From Terriglobales bacterium (GTDB lineage Bacteria > Acidobacteriota > Terriglobia > Terriglobales > Acidobacteriaceae), in NCBI GenBank assembly GCA_015655585.1, contig JAATEV010000084.1, positions 1-53,195 on the forward strand: 53,195 bases of DNA, written 5' to 3'. Positions 16,413-24,917 of the stretch are shown in pieces. Under the pieces are notes generated by a model that was given only the letters and a program-made list of their open reading frames with translations, was not told the origin of the DNA and did no database searches. How positions within the stretch are numbered: position 1 is the first letter of the stretch; every line of letters starts with the position of its first letter. A program made the position numbers and the translations under genes.

Positions 16413-16810
16413 TCCACCCTGCATCCCCCAAACCGGCCAGCCAGAAAAACGAGAAACCCTCGGAAGATCTTCCAAACGCCTCACCGGAAGAGTGCAGATC
16501 GCAGATCGCTCCTCCGCGTAGACATCTCACCCCAGAAAACAATAAAATCACGTCCCGCCCCTCGAACATAGGTTTCCCCCGCCTCTGGAACGAGGGTCTC
16601 CAAAGCTCCCTCAGACAATCCGCCCTGCTCATAGTCCTGTTGGCGCTAACCCCCGCAGCCCACCCACAAGGCTGCGCCCAATGCCGCGACAACACCGCCG
16701 CCACTCCACCCGAGGTACAGGCCGCCTACCGCCACGCCATCCTCTTCATGGTCACCGCCGCCAGCGGACTCTTCCTGACCACCGTCTACCTCTTAAAACG
16801 TCACCGCTAA
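16409..16810 (+). CDS. Small CxxC membrane protein at the end of the cox operon
   Basis: 133 residues, coupled to coxC by an ATGA overlap. A Pro/Ser-rich N-terminus of about 70 residues is followed by a signal-like hydrophobic stretch (SALLIVLLALTPAAHPQ), a GCAQCRDN motif and a C-terminal helix (AILFMVTAASGLFLTTVYLL). Small proteins with a CxxC close to a membrane anchor are seen beside cox genes in Acidobacteria and could help metal handling or assembly, but this is inference. The long N-terminus may be untranslated, with the real start closer to the hydrophobic stretch. Confidence 0.6.
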   Translation: MIHPASPKPASQKNEKPSEDLPNASPEECRSQIAPPRRHLTPENNKITSRPSNIGFPRLWNEGLQSSLRQSALLIVLLALTPAAHPQGCAQCRDNTAATPPEVQAAYRHAILFMVTAASGLFLTTVYLLKRHR

Positions 16811-17089
16811 AAACAACGACAACGATTGCCTTGCTCCTGGCAGGTGTAGCTTTAGCCTCTGCAATGGCCCCTGTCGTTACTTTTCCTGTTGTCGTTCTTG
16901 CCTTTGTTTGCTGTTGTTTGTTCTTGCCGTTGCTCTTGCATTTGCTTTTGAGATAGGGCCAGGCTTTAGCCTGACCACAAAAAACCGTCGCGAAGCAACT
17001 ACCCCTCTGCCGAAGGCCGCAGGAGAAGCGACCAGAATCACCGCCAACATCCAACCCCAAACACTCCACAGCGAGCAGGAACCCAAAAC
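16811..17089. repeat. Composite intergenic repeat region B
   Basis: No gene is seen. A TTG-rich tract with roughly six-base periodicity (about 16880-16950), a GCCAGGCTTTAGCCTGACC stem (about 16960) and the CCGTCGCGAAGCAACTAC... CTCTGCCGAAGG element (16984 onward) follow each other in the same order as in region A. The last element matches region A almost base for base over about 40 positions. Confidence 0.8.
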
Positions 17090-18835
17090 CTACCGCCTCT
17101 TAGCCGGACTCTTCTTAGCCAAAGCCTTCACCGGGGTCTTAGCCGCCTTTTTCAAAACAGGAGCAGTCTTCTTCACCGGCTTCTTAGCCACAGCGGCCTT
17201 CTTCACCACCTTAGCCGGAACCTTCTTAGCTGGGGCTTTGCTCGCAGCCTTCCTCGCAACAGGCTTCACCGGGGTCTTCTTAGCCACGACCTTGGCCGGA
17301 GGAGCCTTCACAACCTTCTTCGCAACTTTTACCGGGACCTTCTTCGCCGGAGCCACAACCTTCTTCGCAGCCGCCTTAACCGGAGCAGGCTTAGTCGAGG
17401 CAACCACCTTCACCGGAACCTCAGACTTAGCCGCAGCCACATGCACCACGGCCACCGGCTCAGCATCCGGAACAACCGGAGCCGCGGCCTTCTTCCTGCT
17501 CTTAGGCTTGGCGTCCTTCTTGGCCACCCGCGCCCTCCGCAGATGCACCGGCGGAGGCGGTGCCGGGGGCGAATATGGCTCCAGAAACGCCTTCATATCC
17601 TCCGTCGTCGTCAGCTTCCCGTCCATCAGCTCGAAGAACAGCTTATCCAGCAACTCCTCGTACACCGGCAGATCCGGCGTAATCCTCATCTCTTGCATCA
17701 AGGCATACGGCAGCTTCTGCTTCGCCTGCTGCCACTCCGAGAAGAACCCCTTGAACTTAGCCTGAATCGCCGTATTCTTGCTGCTAAACGCTACCCACAG
17801 CACAGACTCCGGCTTCGACGCATGGAGCAGCTTCCACGCCTGCGAAGGCGACGACGCATTCTTGCCCGCCAGCTCCGCCGCAAACGCCTTCCCCTCACCC
17901 TCCAGCGCCTCGACCTCCGCCACGAATCCCGGCCGCACAAAACTCGCCTTCAGCGCCGCAACGTCCTTCGGAGCCAGCTTCGCCGTCAGCAGCGGAAAGC
18001 TAGCCGCTGCCGTCTCGGCATGAATTCCCTGCGTCAACAGTTGCCCCTGCACATCCCGCAGCCGCTCCATCTCCGGAACATTCGCCTTCGCCACTGTCAG
18101 CGCCGGGAACAGGTACTTCATCCACCCCTCGGACTCCAACCGCCGCAGCACCCGCAGTGGATCTTCCTCATGGAAGATCTCCTCCGTCTCATACCCGCGA
18201 TGGAAGTCGTCCAGAGCCGTAATGTACTCCTCCTGCTTGCCCGTCTCGTACCGCGCCTGGGTGCGCTCATCCATCAGCCAACCCAGCCGCGCCGAAAACC
18301 GTGCCGCCCGGATCATCCGCGCCGGGTCCTCGATGAACCCGTAGTTGTTCACCAGACGCAGCTCCCGGTTCTCGATGTCCGCTACCCCGTTCAAGGGGTC
18401 CATCAGCAGCGCATAAGAACCATCGTTCAGCGACAAGGCCATAGCGTTCGCCGTAAAGTCCCGCCGCCGCAGGTCGTCCAGAATCGTCGCTGGCTTGTAT
18501 ACCGGCTTACCCGGCTTCGGGTACGTCACCGACAGCGTGCCGCCAATCTCCATCCGCACGCCACCCGGAAACGTCACAAACAGCGTCTGGGTCGCGTCAT
18601 GCTCTCCGGCGATCACGCCCCCGGATTTCTCTATATCTTTCTTCAACTTGAGAGCATTTCCCTGAACTGCTACATCCAGGTCCCGCACCGGCGAGCCGCT
18701 CGTCAAATCGCGCACCGCTCCGCCTACAAGGAAAACGGTAAGTCCTTTATCTTTAGCAATTTCCCGGACTTTCTTCAACGAGGACTGCTGAGCCTGCGAA
18801 AGGCGATTCTCAAGTAAATAGATATAGTCGGCCAT
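17090..18835 (-). CDS. tRNA nucleotidyltransferase/poly(A) polymerase-family protein with H1-like tail
   Basis: 581 residues. Residues 1-400 are a class II nucleotidyltransferase: GGAVRD (38-43) with RDLDVAV carrying catalytic Asp52 and Asp54, RRRDFTAN (123-130), and EDPARMIRAARFSARLGW. The reaction is CCA (or A) addition to tRNA 3' ends, or RNA polyadenylation; the sequence alone does not separate these. Residues 421-581 are a Lys/Ala/Pro/Val-rich tail with a Pro-rich hinge (PPAPPPP) and many AKK and PAKK repeats, resembling histone H1/HU-like tails. The tail is not part of the known enzyme family and could bind nucleic acid. The gene stands alone and leftward between two rightward blocks. 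Confidence 0.9.
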   Translation of the reverse strand: MADYIYLLENRLSQAQQSSLKKVREIAKDKGLTVFLVGGAVRDLTSGSPVRDLDVAVQGNALKLKKDIEKSGGVIAGEHDATQTLFVTFPGGVRMEIGGTLSVTYPKPGKPVYKPATILDDLRRRDFTANAMALSLNDGSYALLMDPLNGVADIENRELRLVNNYGFIEDPARMIRAARFSARLGWLMDERTQARYETGKQEEYITALDDFHRGYETEEIFHEEDPLRVLRRLESEGWMKYLFPALTVAKANVPEMERLRDVQGQLLTQGIHAETAAASFPLLTAKLAPKDVAALKASFVRPGFVAEVEALEGEGKAFAAELAGKNASSPSQAWKLLHASKPESVLWVAFSSKNTAIQAKFKGFFSEWQQAKQKLPYALMQEMRITPDLPVYEELLDKLFFELMDGKLTTTEDMKAFLEPYSPPAPPPPVHLRRARVAKKDAKPKSRKKAAAPVVPDAEPVAVVHVAAAKSEVPVKVVASTKPAPVKAAAKKVVAPAKKVPVKVAKKVVKAPPAKVVAKKTPVKPVARKAASKAPAKKVPAKVVKKAAVAKKPVKKTAPVLKKAAKTPVKALAKKSPAKRR

Positions 18836-19061
18836 AGTCTGTTACGTTTACTCCAAGCCGGTAGTTACCGGGACGCCCTCACGCACGGGCCTTTCAACCT
18901 GAACCGGATCGACCAAACTAAGTTAAAGCAAATAAAGTGTTTAGAAACATCCAAACAGTCAGACACAGAAGGCCAATGTAACACAGCAGTAGCGAATTGA
19001 CTACTCTTTCTGCACCTTTTTCGTTGCTTTCCTCGCTTCCCATGCGACAATCGCGAGTCCA
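18836..19061. other. Short divergent intergenic region
   Basis: 226 bases between the leftward nucleotidyltransferase and the rightward 183-residue protein. The middle part is relatively AT-rich (about 18905-18990) and is the likely site of both promoters. No repeat or RNA gene was recognised. Confidence 0.4.
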
Positions 19062-19613
19062 ATGTCCGCCGCCCACAAAAAAGTAATCGTCCGTCGCTTC
19101 TTCGGCGACCCCCTCCCCGGCTACCTGCCGCTCTCAGGTTTCGTCGCCCTCCAGTCCGGACAGAGACACATCGGCCTGCTCGATCTCGGCGGCCGCATCC
19201 TCCCTCTTCCTCTCAATGAAATCAAGCACATAAGCTTCGTCCGCGACTTCAACCTCAACGACTCCAACAACCCCGAGCGCCTCACCCGCCGCACCTTCCT
19301 CGCCCGTCCCCGCACCGAAGGCCTCTGGCTCCGCATGACCTTCCGCACCGGCGACCAGTTCGAAGGCCTCGCCCCCACCGACCTCACCCTCGCCGACGAC
19401 CTCATCCACGACGCCGGCCTCCAGGTCATCCCGCCCGACACCCGCTCCAACACCCAGCGCATCTACATCCCCCGCACCTCCCTCACCGAGCTGCACCTCC
19501 TCGCCGTCATCACCAGCCCCTCCCGCCGCAAGCCCGCTCCCCCCGCCGCCAAAGCCTCCACCCTCCAGGAAGACCTCTTCGACACCCTCCCACCCACCAA
19601 CCGCCCCAATTAG
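19062..19613 (+). CDS. Conserved acidobacterial protein of unknown function
   Basis: 183 residues, soluble, no signal peptide. Distinct stretches are VIVRRFFGDPLPGYLP near the start, HISFVRDFNLNDSNNPERL, RPRTEGLWLRMTFR, LAPTDLTL and RSNTQRIYIPR, followed by a low-complexity Pro/Ala tail. I recall similar proteins as a conserved family in Acidobacteria (possibly DUF6982), but cannot confirm this. It precedes lpxD by 72 bp on the same strand and may share its transcript. No function is assigned. Confidence 0.8.
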   Translation: MSAAHKKVIVRRFFGDPLPGYLPLSGFVALQSGQRHIGLLDLGGRILPLPLNEIKHISFVRDFNLNDSNNPERLTRRTFLARPRTEGLWLRMTFRTGDQFEGLAPTDLTLADDLIHDAGLQVIPPDTRSNTQRIYIPRTSLTELHLLAVITSPSRRKPAPPAAKASTLQEDLFDTLPPTNRPN

Positions 19614-19685
19614 GAGCTTAGAGGCTGCCTTAGGCTTTCAATCCTGTGCCCTGCGCCTCGTGCTCTACTCCTATAAAATCGCCCC

Positions 19686-20684
19686 ATGAAGACTCTGGCC
19701 GAACTAGCCGATCATCTGGGCGCGACCCTCCACGGCGACCCCGCCGCCCACATCACCGGAATCTCCGGCATCGAGACCGCCTCCTCCGGCCATCTCACCT
19801 TCGTCGCCAACCCCAAATACGCCTCCCTCGCCCGCACCACCCAGGCCACCGCAATCCTCGTCGAGCCCTCCTTCCCCGAGCTCACCACCGCCACCCTCCG
19901 CATCGCGAACCCCTACCTCGCCTTCGCCCGAGCCATCGAGCTCTTCTACCAGCCTCCCGCCTACGCCCCCGGCATCCACCCCACCGCCGTCATCTCCCCC
20001 ACCGCCCGGATCGGCGCCAACGCCCACATCGGGGCCTATGCCGTCGTCGGAGACCACGTAGTCCTCGGCGACAACGCCACCCTCCTGCCCCACGTGGTCC
20101 TCTACCCCCACGTCCGCGCCGGAGACCATCTCTTCGCCCACGCCCACGCCGTCGTCCGCGAGCACTGCCAGCTAGGCGACAACGTCGTCCTCCAGAACGG
20201 AGCCATCATCGGCGCCGACGGCTTCGGCTTCGCCAAACAGTCCGACGGCTCCTGGTACAAGATCCTCCAGTCCGGCCCCGCCATCCTCGAAGATTCCGTC
20301 GAAATCCAGGCCAACGCCTGCATCGACCGCGCCTCCGTAGGAGAGACCCGCATCCACGCCGGGGCAAAAATCGACAATCTAGTTCAGGTAGGCCACGGCT
20401 CCGACGTAGGCCAGAACACCCTCCTCTGCTCCCAGGTGGGCCTCGCCGGTTCTTCCACCATCGGCAAAAACGTCATCCTCGCCGGGCAGGTCGGCGTCGC
20501 CGGACACTGCACCATCGGCGACGGAGCCATCGCCACCGCCCAGTCCGGCATCCCCAACGATGTGGCTCCCGGCAAGGTCGTCAGCGGATACCCTGCCATC
20601 GACAATCGCCAGTGGCTGCGTGCCGTCGCCCTCTTCAACCGACTGCCGGAGGTACTTCGGGGGATAAAATCAGCACCAAAATAA
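19686..20684 (+). CDS. lpxD: UDP-3-O-acylglucosamine N-acyltransferase LpxD
   Basis: 332 residues. LpxD adds the second 3-hydroxyacyl chain to UDP-3-O-acylglucosamine in lipid A synthesis, using acyl-ACP, in the cytoplasm. The N-terminal uridine-binding domain (about 1-95: [24 protein letters not shown]) is followed by left-handed beta-helix hexapeptide repeats (100-300) with VGHGSDVG carrying the catalytic His and GADGFGF, and a C-terminal helix. The family match is complete. lpxB lies 3 kb downstream, but lpxA, lpxC and fabZ are not in the window, so this is not the usual compact lpx cluster. Confidence 0.96.
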   Translation: MKTLAELADHLGATLHGDPAAHITGISGIETASSGHLTFVANPKYASLARTTQATAILVEPSFPELTTATLRIANPYLAFARAIELFYQPPAYAPGIHPTAVISPTARIGANAHIGAYAVVGDHVVLGDNATLLPHVVLYPHVRAGDHLFAHAHAVVREHCQLGDNVVLQNGAIIGADGFGFAKQSDGSWYKILQSGPAILEDSVEIQANACIDRASVGETRIHAGAKIDNLVQVGHGSDVGQNTLLCSQVGLAGSSTIGKNVILAGQVGVAGHCTIGDGAIATAQSGIPNDVAPGKVVSGYPAIDNRQWLRAVALFNRLPEVLRGIKSAPK

Positions 20685-20734
20685 CCAAAAAATCGATTAC
20701 CATAGTTGCATAGCTGAAATCAGGCTCCTGAACC

Positions 20735-21568
20735 ATGCCCAGAATCTTCCCTCCTCCAAACGGCGCTTCTTCACCCCTCGCGTCCTCCACTCTTCAGCCC
20801 ATCCGCGTCCTGCTTCTCGACGACCATCAGGACAATCTCTTCCTCCGCACCACCATCCTCCGCCAGCAGGGATACCACTGCATCCCCACCTCTTCCATCG
20901 AAGAAGCCACCGAGCACCTCAACCACATCGACATCGCCGTCCTCGATTACCATCTGGGCTCCGGCCAGTTCGGCACCGAGGTAGCCGAGCTTCTTCGCCG
21001 CCGCCGTCCCCACGTCCCCATCATCATCCTCTCCGCCACGCTTGAACACTTCAACGGCGGCGTCGAGGACATGCATCTCCTCAAGGGCTACAGCTCCGCC
21101 GAAGACCTCCTCAACGCCCTCAGCTCCTTCGAGGCCAAACGCGGCAGTTCCTCCGTCGTCGTCGACGCCCGCGATTTCTACTACTCCCGCATCGCCCTCG
21201 CCATCGGCTCCGACGCCCTCGTCCAGGTCTTCGACGAGCACGGCACTTGGCAGTATTGCAACGATGCTGCCGCAGGATACCTCCAGCAGGCTCCCGTCTG
21301 GTTCATCGGCCGCAACATCCATCAGGAGATGCAGGGCACCATGCGCGACTGGCGCAAGATCATCCACACCGTCTGCCTCAACGGCGAGACCTACATCGAC
21401 CGCACCCACCGCGGCCTCTTCAACGCCCCCCGCCCCGATGAAGAGAACCTCATCTGGAGCGTCATCGTCTTCCCCATCACCCTCCACGACAACCGCAGCG
21501 GAGCCGTCCTCACAGCCCGAGTCCTCGAAAGAACCACCGCTCCCGGCACAAACTCTTTCAACGCTTAA
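20735..21568 (+). CDS. Response regulator with REC receiver and C-terminal PAS domain
   Basis: 277 residues. The receiver domain (about 22-140) has the acidic pair in VLLLDDHQDN, the phospho-acceptor Asp in IAVLDYHLG, the Ser in IIILSAT and Lys in HLLKGYS. The second part (about 150-265: SDALVQVFDEHGTWQYCNDAAAGYL, FIGRNIHQEM, SVIVFPITLHDNRSGAVL) looks like a PAS sensor fold. No DNA-binding, kinase or cyclase domain is present, so output is probably through protein contact. No histidine kinase gene lies in the window. The start could be later, since the first 20 residues are Pro/Ser-rich and poorly structured. Confidence 0.85.
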   Translation: MPRIFPPPNGASSPLASSTLQPIRVLLLDDHQDNLFLRTTILRQQGYHCIPTSSIEEATEHLNHIDIAVLDYHLGSGQFGTEVAELLRRRRPHVPIIILSATLEHFNGGVEDMHLLKGYSSAEDLLNALSSFEAKRGSSSVVVDARDFYYSRIALAIGSDALVQVFDEHGTWQYCNDAAAGYLQQAPVWFIGRNIHQEMQGTMRDWRKIIHTVCLNGETYIDRTHRGLFNAPRPDEENLIWSVIVFPITLHDNRSGAVLTARVLERTTAPGTNSFNA

Positions 21569-22186
21569 CAAGCCAACATCGTCCCCTGCTAGCGATCCAC
21601 CTTCAATCCGCCAAAAATCGGGTGCCCCATCTTCGTGCGGCTTTATCGCGCTAAGATGGGGCATTCGTGCAAAGCGCGAACCGCCTTCTCTACCTAAGCC
21701 ACAATCCCTCAAGGAAATCCCTCACCACCAACCCTCGTCATTGCGAGTCAAAACGTGTTACTGCAACCGCTGTCGCCGTTGTTTTCACCCAACCAGCCAC
21801 CAACCCCGTCATTTCGACCGAAGCAGCGCAGCCTCTTCGCACTGCGAAGCGGAGAAATCTGCTTTTCGACCCATGCCTAACTCCAACCCATAAGCCCCTG
21901 CTTTTGCCTTTGTTCTTGCAGTTGTTCTTGCCGTTATCTTCGCTGTTGCTTGTTTTGGAGGGGTGTCATTCCCGAAAGGAACCTGCGTTTGCCTTTGCAT
22001 CTAGGTACCCCAAGGCTTTAGCCTTGGGCCTCACAAAGCCATCGTGAAGCGACCACCACTCTGCCGAAGGCCGGAGCGAAGCGACTGAATCATTGCCATT
22101 GCTTTTGCCGTTGTTTGTTCTTGCTTTTACCGTTGTCCGAAATCAACCACCAAAAGCCCCATCCCCAACCTGATACCCTAAACCTC
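21569..22186. repeat. Composite intergenic repeat region C
   Basis: About 620 bases without a supported gene. Pieces in order: a GGTGCCCCATCTT... AAGATGGGGC hairpin (21624-21662); the CGTCATTTCGACCGAAGCAGC element (about 21808); TTG-rich tract (about 21895-21955); GTCATTCCCGAAAGGAACC (21966); CCCAAGGC-TTTA-GCCTTGGG, a perfect stem (22009-22028); the GAAGCGACCACCACTCTGCCG element; and a second TTG tract (about 22090-22140). This is the fullest copy of the composite seen at 1.7-2.3 kb. Confidence 0.8.
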
Positions 22187-22546
22187 ATGCGTCCTTACCA
22201 CGCAATCGCTATAAGCATTGCTCTAACAGCCGCCACCGGCTGCCACTCCCCCTACGTCGCCGCCACCGTAACCAACCACACCTCCGGCACACTCGACCTC
22301 ATCGAGGTCGACTACCCCAGCGCCAGCTTCGGCACGCAAAACCTCGCCCCCGGCGCGCACTACAGCTATCGTTTCAAGGTGCTCGGCAGCGGCCCTATGA
22401 AGATCCTCTACACCGATACCACCCACCACGACCACACCGAAACCGGCCCTACCCTCCGCGAGGGAGCCGAAGGCCCTCTCGTCATCGACATCACCGCCAC
22501 CGGCGTCAACTGGGCTCCGGCCGCCACCGTAACCCAGTCAAAATAA
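22187..22546 (+). CDS. Small predicted lipoprotein
   Basis: 119 residues starting MRPYHAIAISIALTAATGC, a signal peptide ending in a lipobox-like A-T-G-Cys, so the mature protein would be lipid-anchored at Cys19. The remainder is a single beta-rich domain (VAATVTNHTSGTLDLIEVDYPS, APGAHYSYRFKVLGSG, EGPLVIDITATG). Twenty-four upstream codons are open but come from the repeat-flanking sequence and lack signal features. Function is unknown; it is probably a monocistronic gene. Confidence 0.78.
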   Translation: MRPYHAIAISIALTAATGCHSPYVAATVTNHTSGTLDLIEVDYPSASFGTQNLAPGAHYSYRFKVLGSGPMKILYTDTTHHDHTETGPTLREGAEGPLVIDITATGVNWAPAATVTQSK

Positions 22547-22548
22547 GT

Positions 22549-22677
22549 TCAGCCCCGGCGAGCCCCAGCCGGCAGAACATTCTCGCCTCTGTGGCGATGC
22601 TCGTCCGCCCTCATCGCCAGCACGCCGCCAAGCGCCAACATCATCGCTACAGCCGGAATCAGAATCAGCGTAAGCAT
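22549..22677 (-). CDS. Possible 42-residue single-pass membrane protein
   Basis: A leftward frame beginning MLTLILIPAVAMMLALGGVL has GGAGGG seven to twelve bases upstream, a hydrophobic helix, and a basic/acidic tail with ADEHRHRGEN. The combination of ribosome site, length of the hydrophobic run and tail fits the many small membrane proteins of bacteria. It ends two bases from the convergent lipoprotein gene. No homology is claimed. Confidence 0.45.
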   Translation of the reverse strand: MLTLILIPAVAMMLALGGVLAMRADEHRHRGENVLPAGARRG

Positions 22678-22917
22678 AAAGCCCTCCATTCCAGGCCGTT
22701 CTGCATGTCGCAGCAAACCACAACGGCCCATAACCATTAGAGTCCGCGCCGCCAGGCCGCGTTATCCGCGCCAAAGTATTGCCTTGAAAAGGTCGGGACG
22801 ATTAATCCAACCCCCTGTCAACCGATCACGCAGCATCAAACCTCGTCTGCACACCAACGACCCCAGCGAAAATCCCAGCCCGAACTCCTCAAGTATCCCT
22901 TCCCTAAAACCATCTAT

Positions 22918-23595
22918 CTAGCTTTTATTTAGCCTCTTAGCTGCACAAACACACTCCTCCACCAGCTTCTCTACCCGCCTCTGCCGAGCCTCCGGACTCT
23001 GGTAATAGAACACCGCCATCAACGCCCCTCGCCGCCGCGTCAGCGTCATCGCCTCCCACCCCTCGCGAGCCATCGGCTGCCTCCGAAACGCCGCCTCCAT
23101 CACCGGCGGAAGCTCCTTCTCGCCCTCCATCGCCAGCATCAACCTCTCGGCCATCTGCTCCGCGCGATTCTGCCTCGCCTCTTCGCTCTTAGGAGCCGCC
23201 AGCCACTTCCCCGCCTCGCGCCGCACCGACTCCGTCTGCTCCGCAAACCACTTCGCCAGCCTCTTCTCTCGCTTCAGCAGCCGTGCAAACTCCACTGTAA
23301 GCTCCACCTCGCGCTCCTCAAGGTCCGGCTCCACCGCCAGCTCGATCATCCCTCCCAGCCGCACACCAGCCACCCGCTGCATCTTCTTGTTCACCAGAAC
23401 GAAGTGGCCGCCATGCGCGTTATCCACAAATAGCGAAGTCCGGAAGACCTCTCCCGCCACCGTCACCTTCACCCGCAGCCGAACCATCTTTGTCCACGTT
23501 CCACCAACATCGAACGGCACCCGAGCCACCGTCCAACCCAGCTCGCCACCCACCATCTCCAGCACCGCCCGAAAACGCTTCACTCGACCAGCCAT
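22918..23595 (-). CDS. YdeI/OmdA-family protein with DUF1905 domain
   Basis: 225 residues from ATG with GGGGGA upstream. Residues 5-90 (FRAVLEM, GWTVARVPFDV, RLRVKVTVAGEVFRTSLF, GGHFVLVNKKMQ) match the DUF1905 beta-barrel fold, and the C-terminus (about 160-225: LPPVMEAAFRRQPMAREGWEAM, RRGALMAVFYYQSPEARQRRVEK) matches the OmdA/YdeI helical family. Such proteins are common in soil bacteria but have no firm biochemical role. It is divergent from lpxB; the two starts are only 40 bp apart. Confidence 0.85.
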   Translation of the reverse strand: MAGRVKRFRAVLEMVGGELGWTVARVPFDVGGTWTKMVRLRVKVTVAGEVFRTSLFVDNAHGGHFVLVNKKMQRVAGVRLGGMIELAVEPDLEEREVELTVEFARLLKREKRLAKWFAEQTESVRREAGKWLAAPKSEEARQNRAEQMAERLMLAMEGEKELPPVMEAAFRRQPMAREGWEAMTLTRRRGALMAVFYYQSPEARQRRVEKLVEECVCAAKRLNKS

Positions 23596-23635
23596 GCAAT
23601 TCCCCCGAGAAGAATCTACACTCATAAGCAACGGC

Positions 23636-24835
23636 ATGGACCCCATCCCCAGCATCTTTCTTTCCGCAGGCGAGGCCAGCGGAGACCACTACGGAGCCCA
23701 GATTCTCCACGAGCTGCGCACCCGCCACCCCAGCCTCAAAGCCTTTGGTTTAGGCGGTTTAGAGATGGAAGCCGCCGGTCTCCAGCGCATCGTCCGCGCC
23801 GAAGACGTAGCCCACATGGGCATCACCGAGGTCATCCGCCACATGCCCTACATCTACGGCCAATACCGCCGCCTGGTGGCCTCCATCAAAAAAAATCCCC
23901 CAAAAGCCGCCATCCTAATAGACTTCCCCGACGTAAACTTCCGCCTCGCCCTCCACCTGAAAAAATTAAACATCCCCGTCCTCTGGTTCGTAAGCCCCCA
24001 GCTCTGGGCTTGGAAGCGCCGTCGTCTCCGCTGGGTCCAGAGCCGCGTAGACCGCATGATAGTCATCTTCCCCTTCGAAGAAAATTTTTATCGTGCCCGC
24101 AACGTAAACGCCGAGTTCGTAGGCCACCCCTTAGCCGAACTCCCCCTCCCCACCATCTCCCGCGAGGCCTACGCCCAACAACACGCGCTAGACCTGCAAA
24201 AACACTGGATCGCCCTTCTCCCCGGCAGCCGCACCAAGGAGATCAAGGCGAACCTCCCCGAGCTGCTCCGCACCGCCAGCACGCTCCACGCCTCCAACCC
24301 CACCCGCTACCAGTTTCTAATCCCCGTAGCCTCCACCATCCCCACCGAGCTCATCCGGTCCTTCCTGCCATCCCCAAATCCAGCCCAGATCCACCTGGTT
24401 CCCAACGCCCGCGAAGCCCTCCACCACGCCCGAGCCTCCGCCGTAGCCAGCGGCACCGCCACCGTTCAGGCCGCCGTCATCGGCAACCCCTTCGTAGTCG
24501 TTTACAAGGTCTCCCCCCTAACTTTCCGCTTGGCCAAACAACTCGTCCACTATCCCCCGGAGATCTGGCCAGCCAACGATCTCGACCAAGACGGCAACCT
24601 CCCCATAGGCATGGTCAACCTCATAGCCAGTCGCCGCATAGTCCCCGAACTCTTGCAAACCAGCTTCACCGCCGAAAAACTCGCCGCAACCCTCCAGCCG
24701 CTGCTCGAAGACACGCCCCAGCGAACCCAAATGCTCACCGATCTAGCCGACCTCCGCCGCAGCCTCCACCCCACCTCCAGCATCACCTCCATCCAGCGAG
24801 TAGCCCAGGCCGTAGAACCCTTCCTCTCCTCCTGA
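23636..24835 (+). CDS. lpxB: Lipid-A-disaccharide synthase LpxB
   Basis: 399 residues. LpxB (GT19) joins UDP-2,3-diacylglucosamine and lipid X into the lipid A disaccharide at the inner face of the cytoplasmic membrane. Family marks are FLSAGEASGDHYGA at the N-terminus, the Gly-Leu-Gly-Gly stretch, AEDVAHMGITEVIRH, LIDFPDVNFRLA, SPQLWAWK, FPFEENFY, VGHPLAE, LLPGSRTKEI and SGTATVQAAVIGNPFVVVYK. The ATG at 23636 gives the conserved N-terminus; an in-frame ATG at 23594 overlaps the divergent gene's start and is less likely. Confidence 0.96.
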   Translation: MDPIPSIFLSAGEASGDHYGAQILHELRTRHPSLKAFGLGGLEMEAAGLQRIVRAEDVAHMGITEVIRHMPYIYGQYRRLVASIKKNPPKAAILIDFPDVNFRLALHLKKLNIPVLWFVSPQLWAWKRRRLRWVQSRVDRMIVIFPFEENFYRARNVNAEFVGHPLAELPLPTISREAYAQQHALDLQKHWIALLPGSRTKEIKANLPELLRTASTLHASNPTRYQFLIPVASTIPTELIRSFLPSPNPAQIHLVPNAREALHHARASAVASGTATVQAAVIGNPFVVVYKVSPLTFRLAKQLVHYPPEIWPANDLDQDGNLPIGMVNLIASRRIVPELLQTSFTAEKLAATLQPLLEDTPQRTQMLTDLADLRRSLHPTSSITSIQRVAQAVEPFLSS

Positions 24836-24917
24836 TCTTTTTCTTTTCCCTGCATCGGCTTATGCTGATCCGGTCTTCGAAATCAGCCAAATCAAAGCCG
24901 GCAGGAGATCCCGCTTC

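Noticed and set aside
21667..22047. 126-codon frame in repeat region C
   Set aside because: Same reason: covers dispersed repeat DNA, not conserved between copies.
23387..23635. N-terminal extension of lpxB by up to 83 codons
   Set aside because: Lies over the divergent YdeI/OmdA gene and lacks similarity to LpxB; ATG at 23636 gives the conserved N-terminus.
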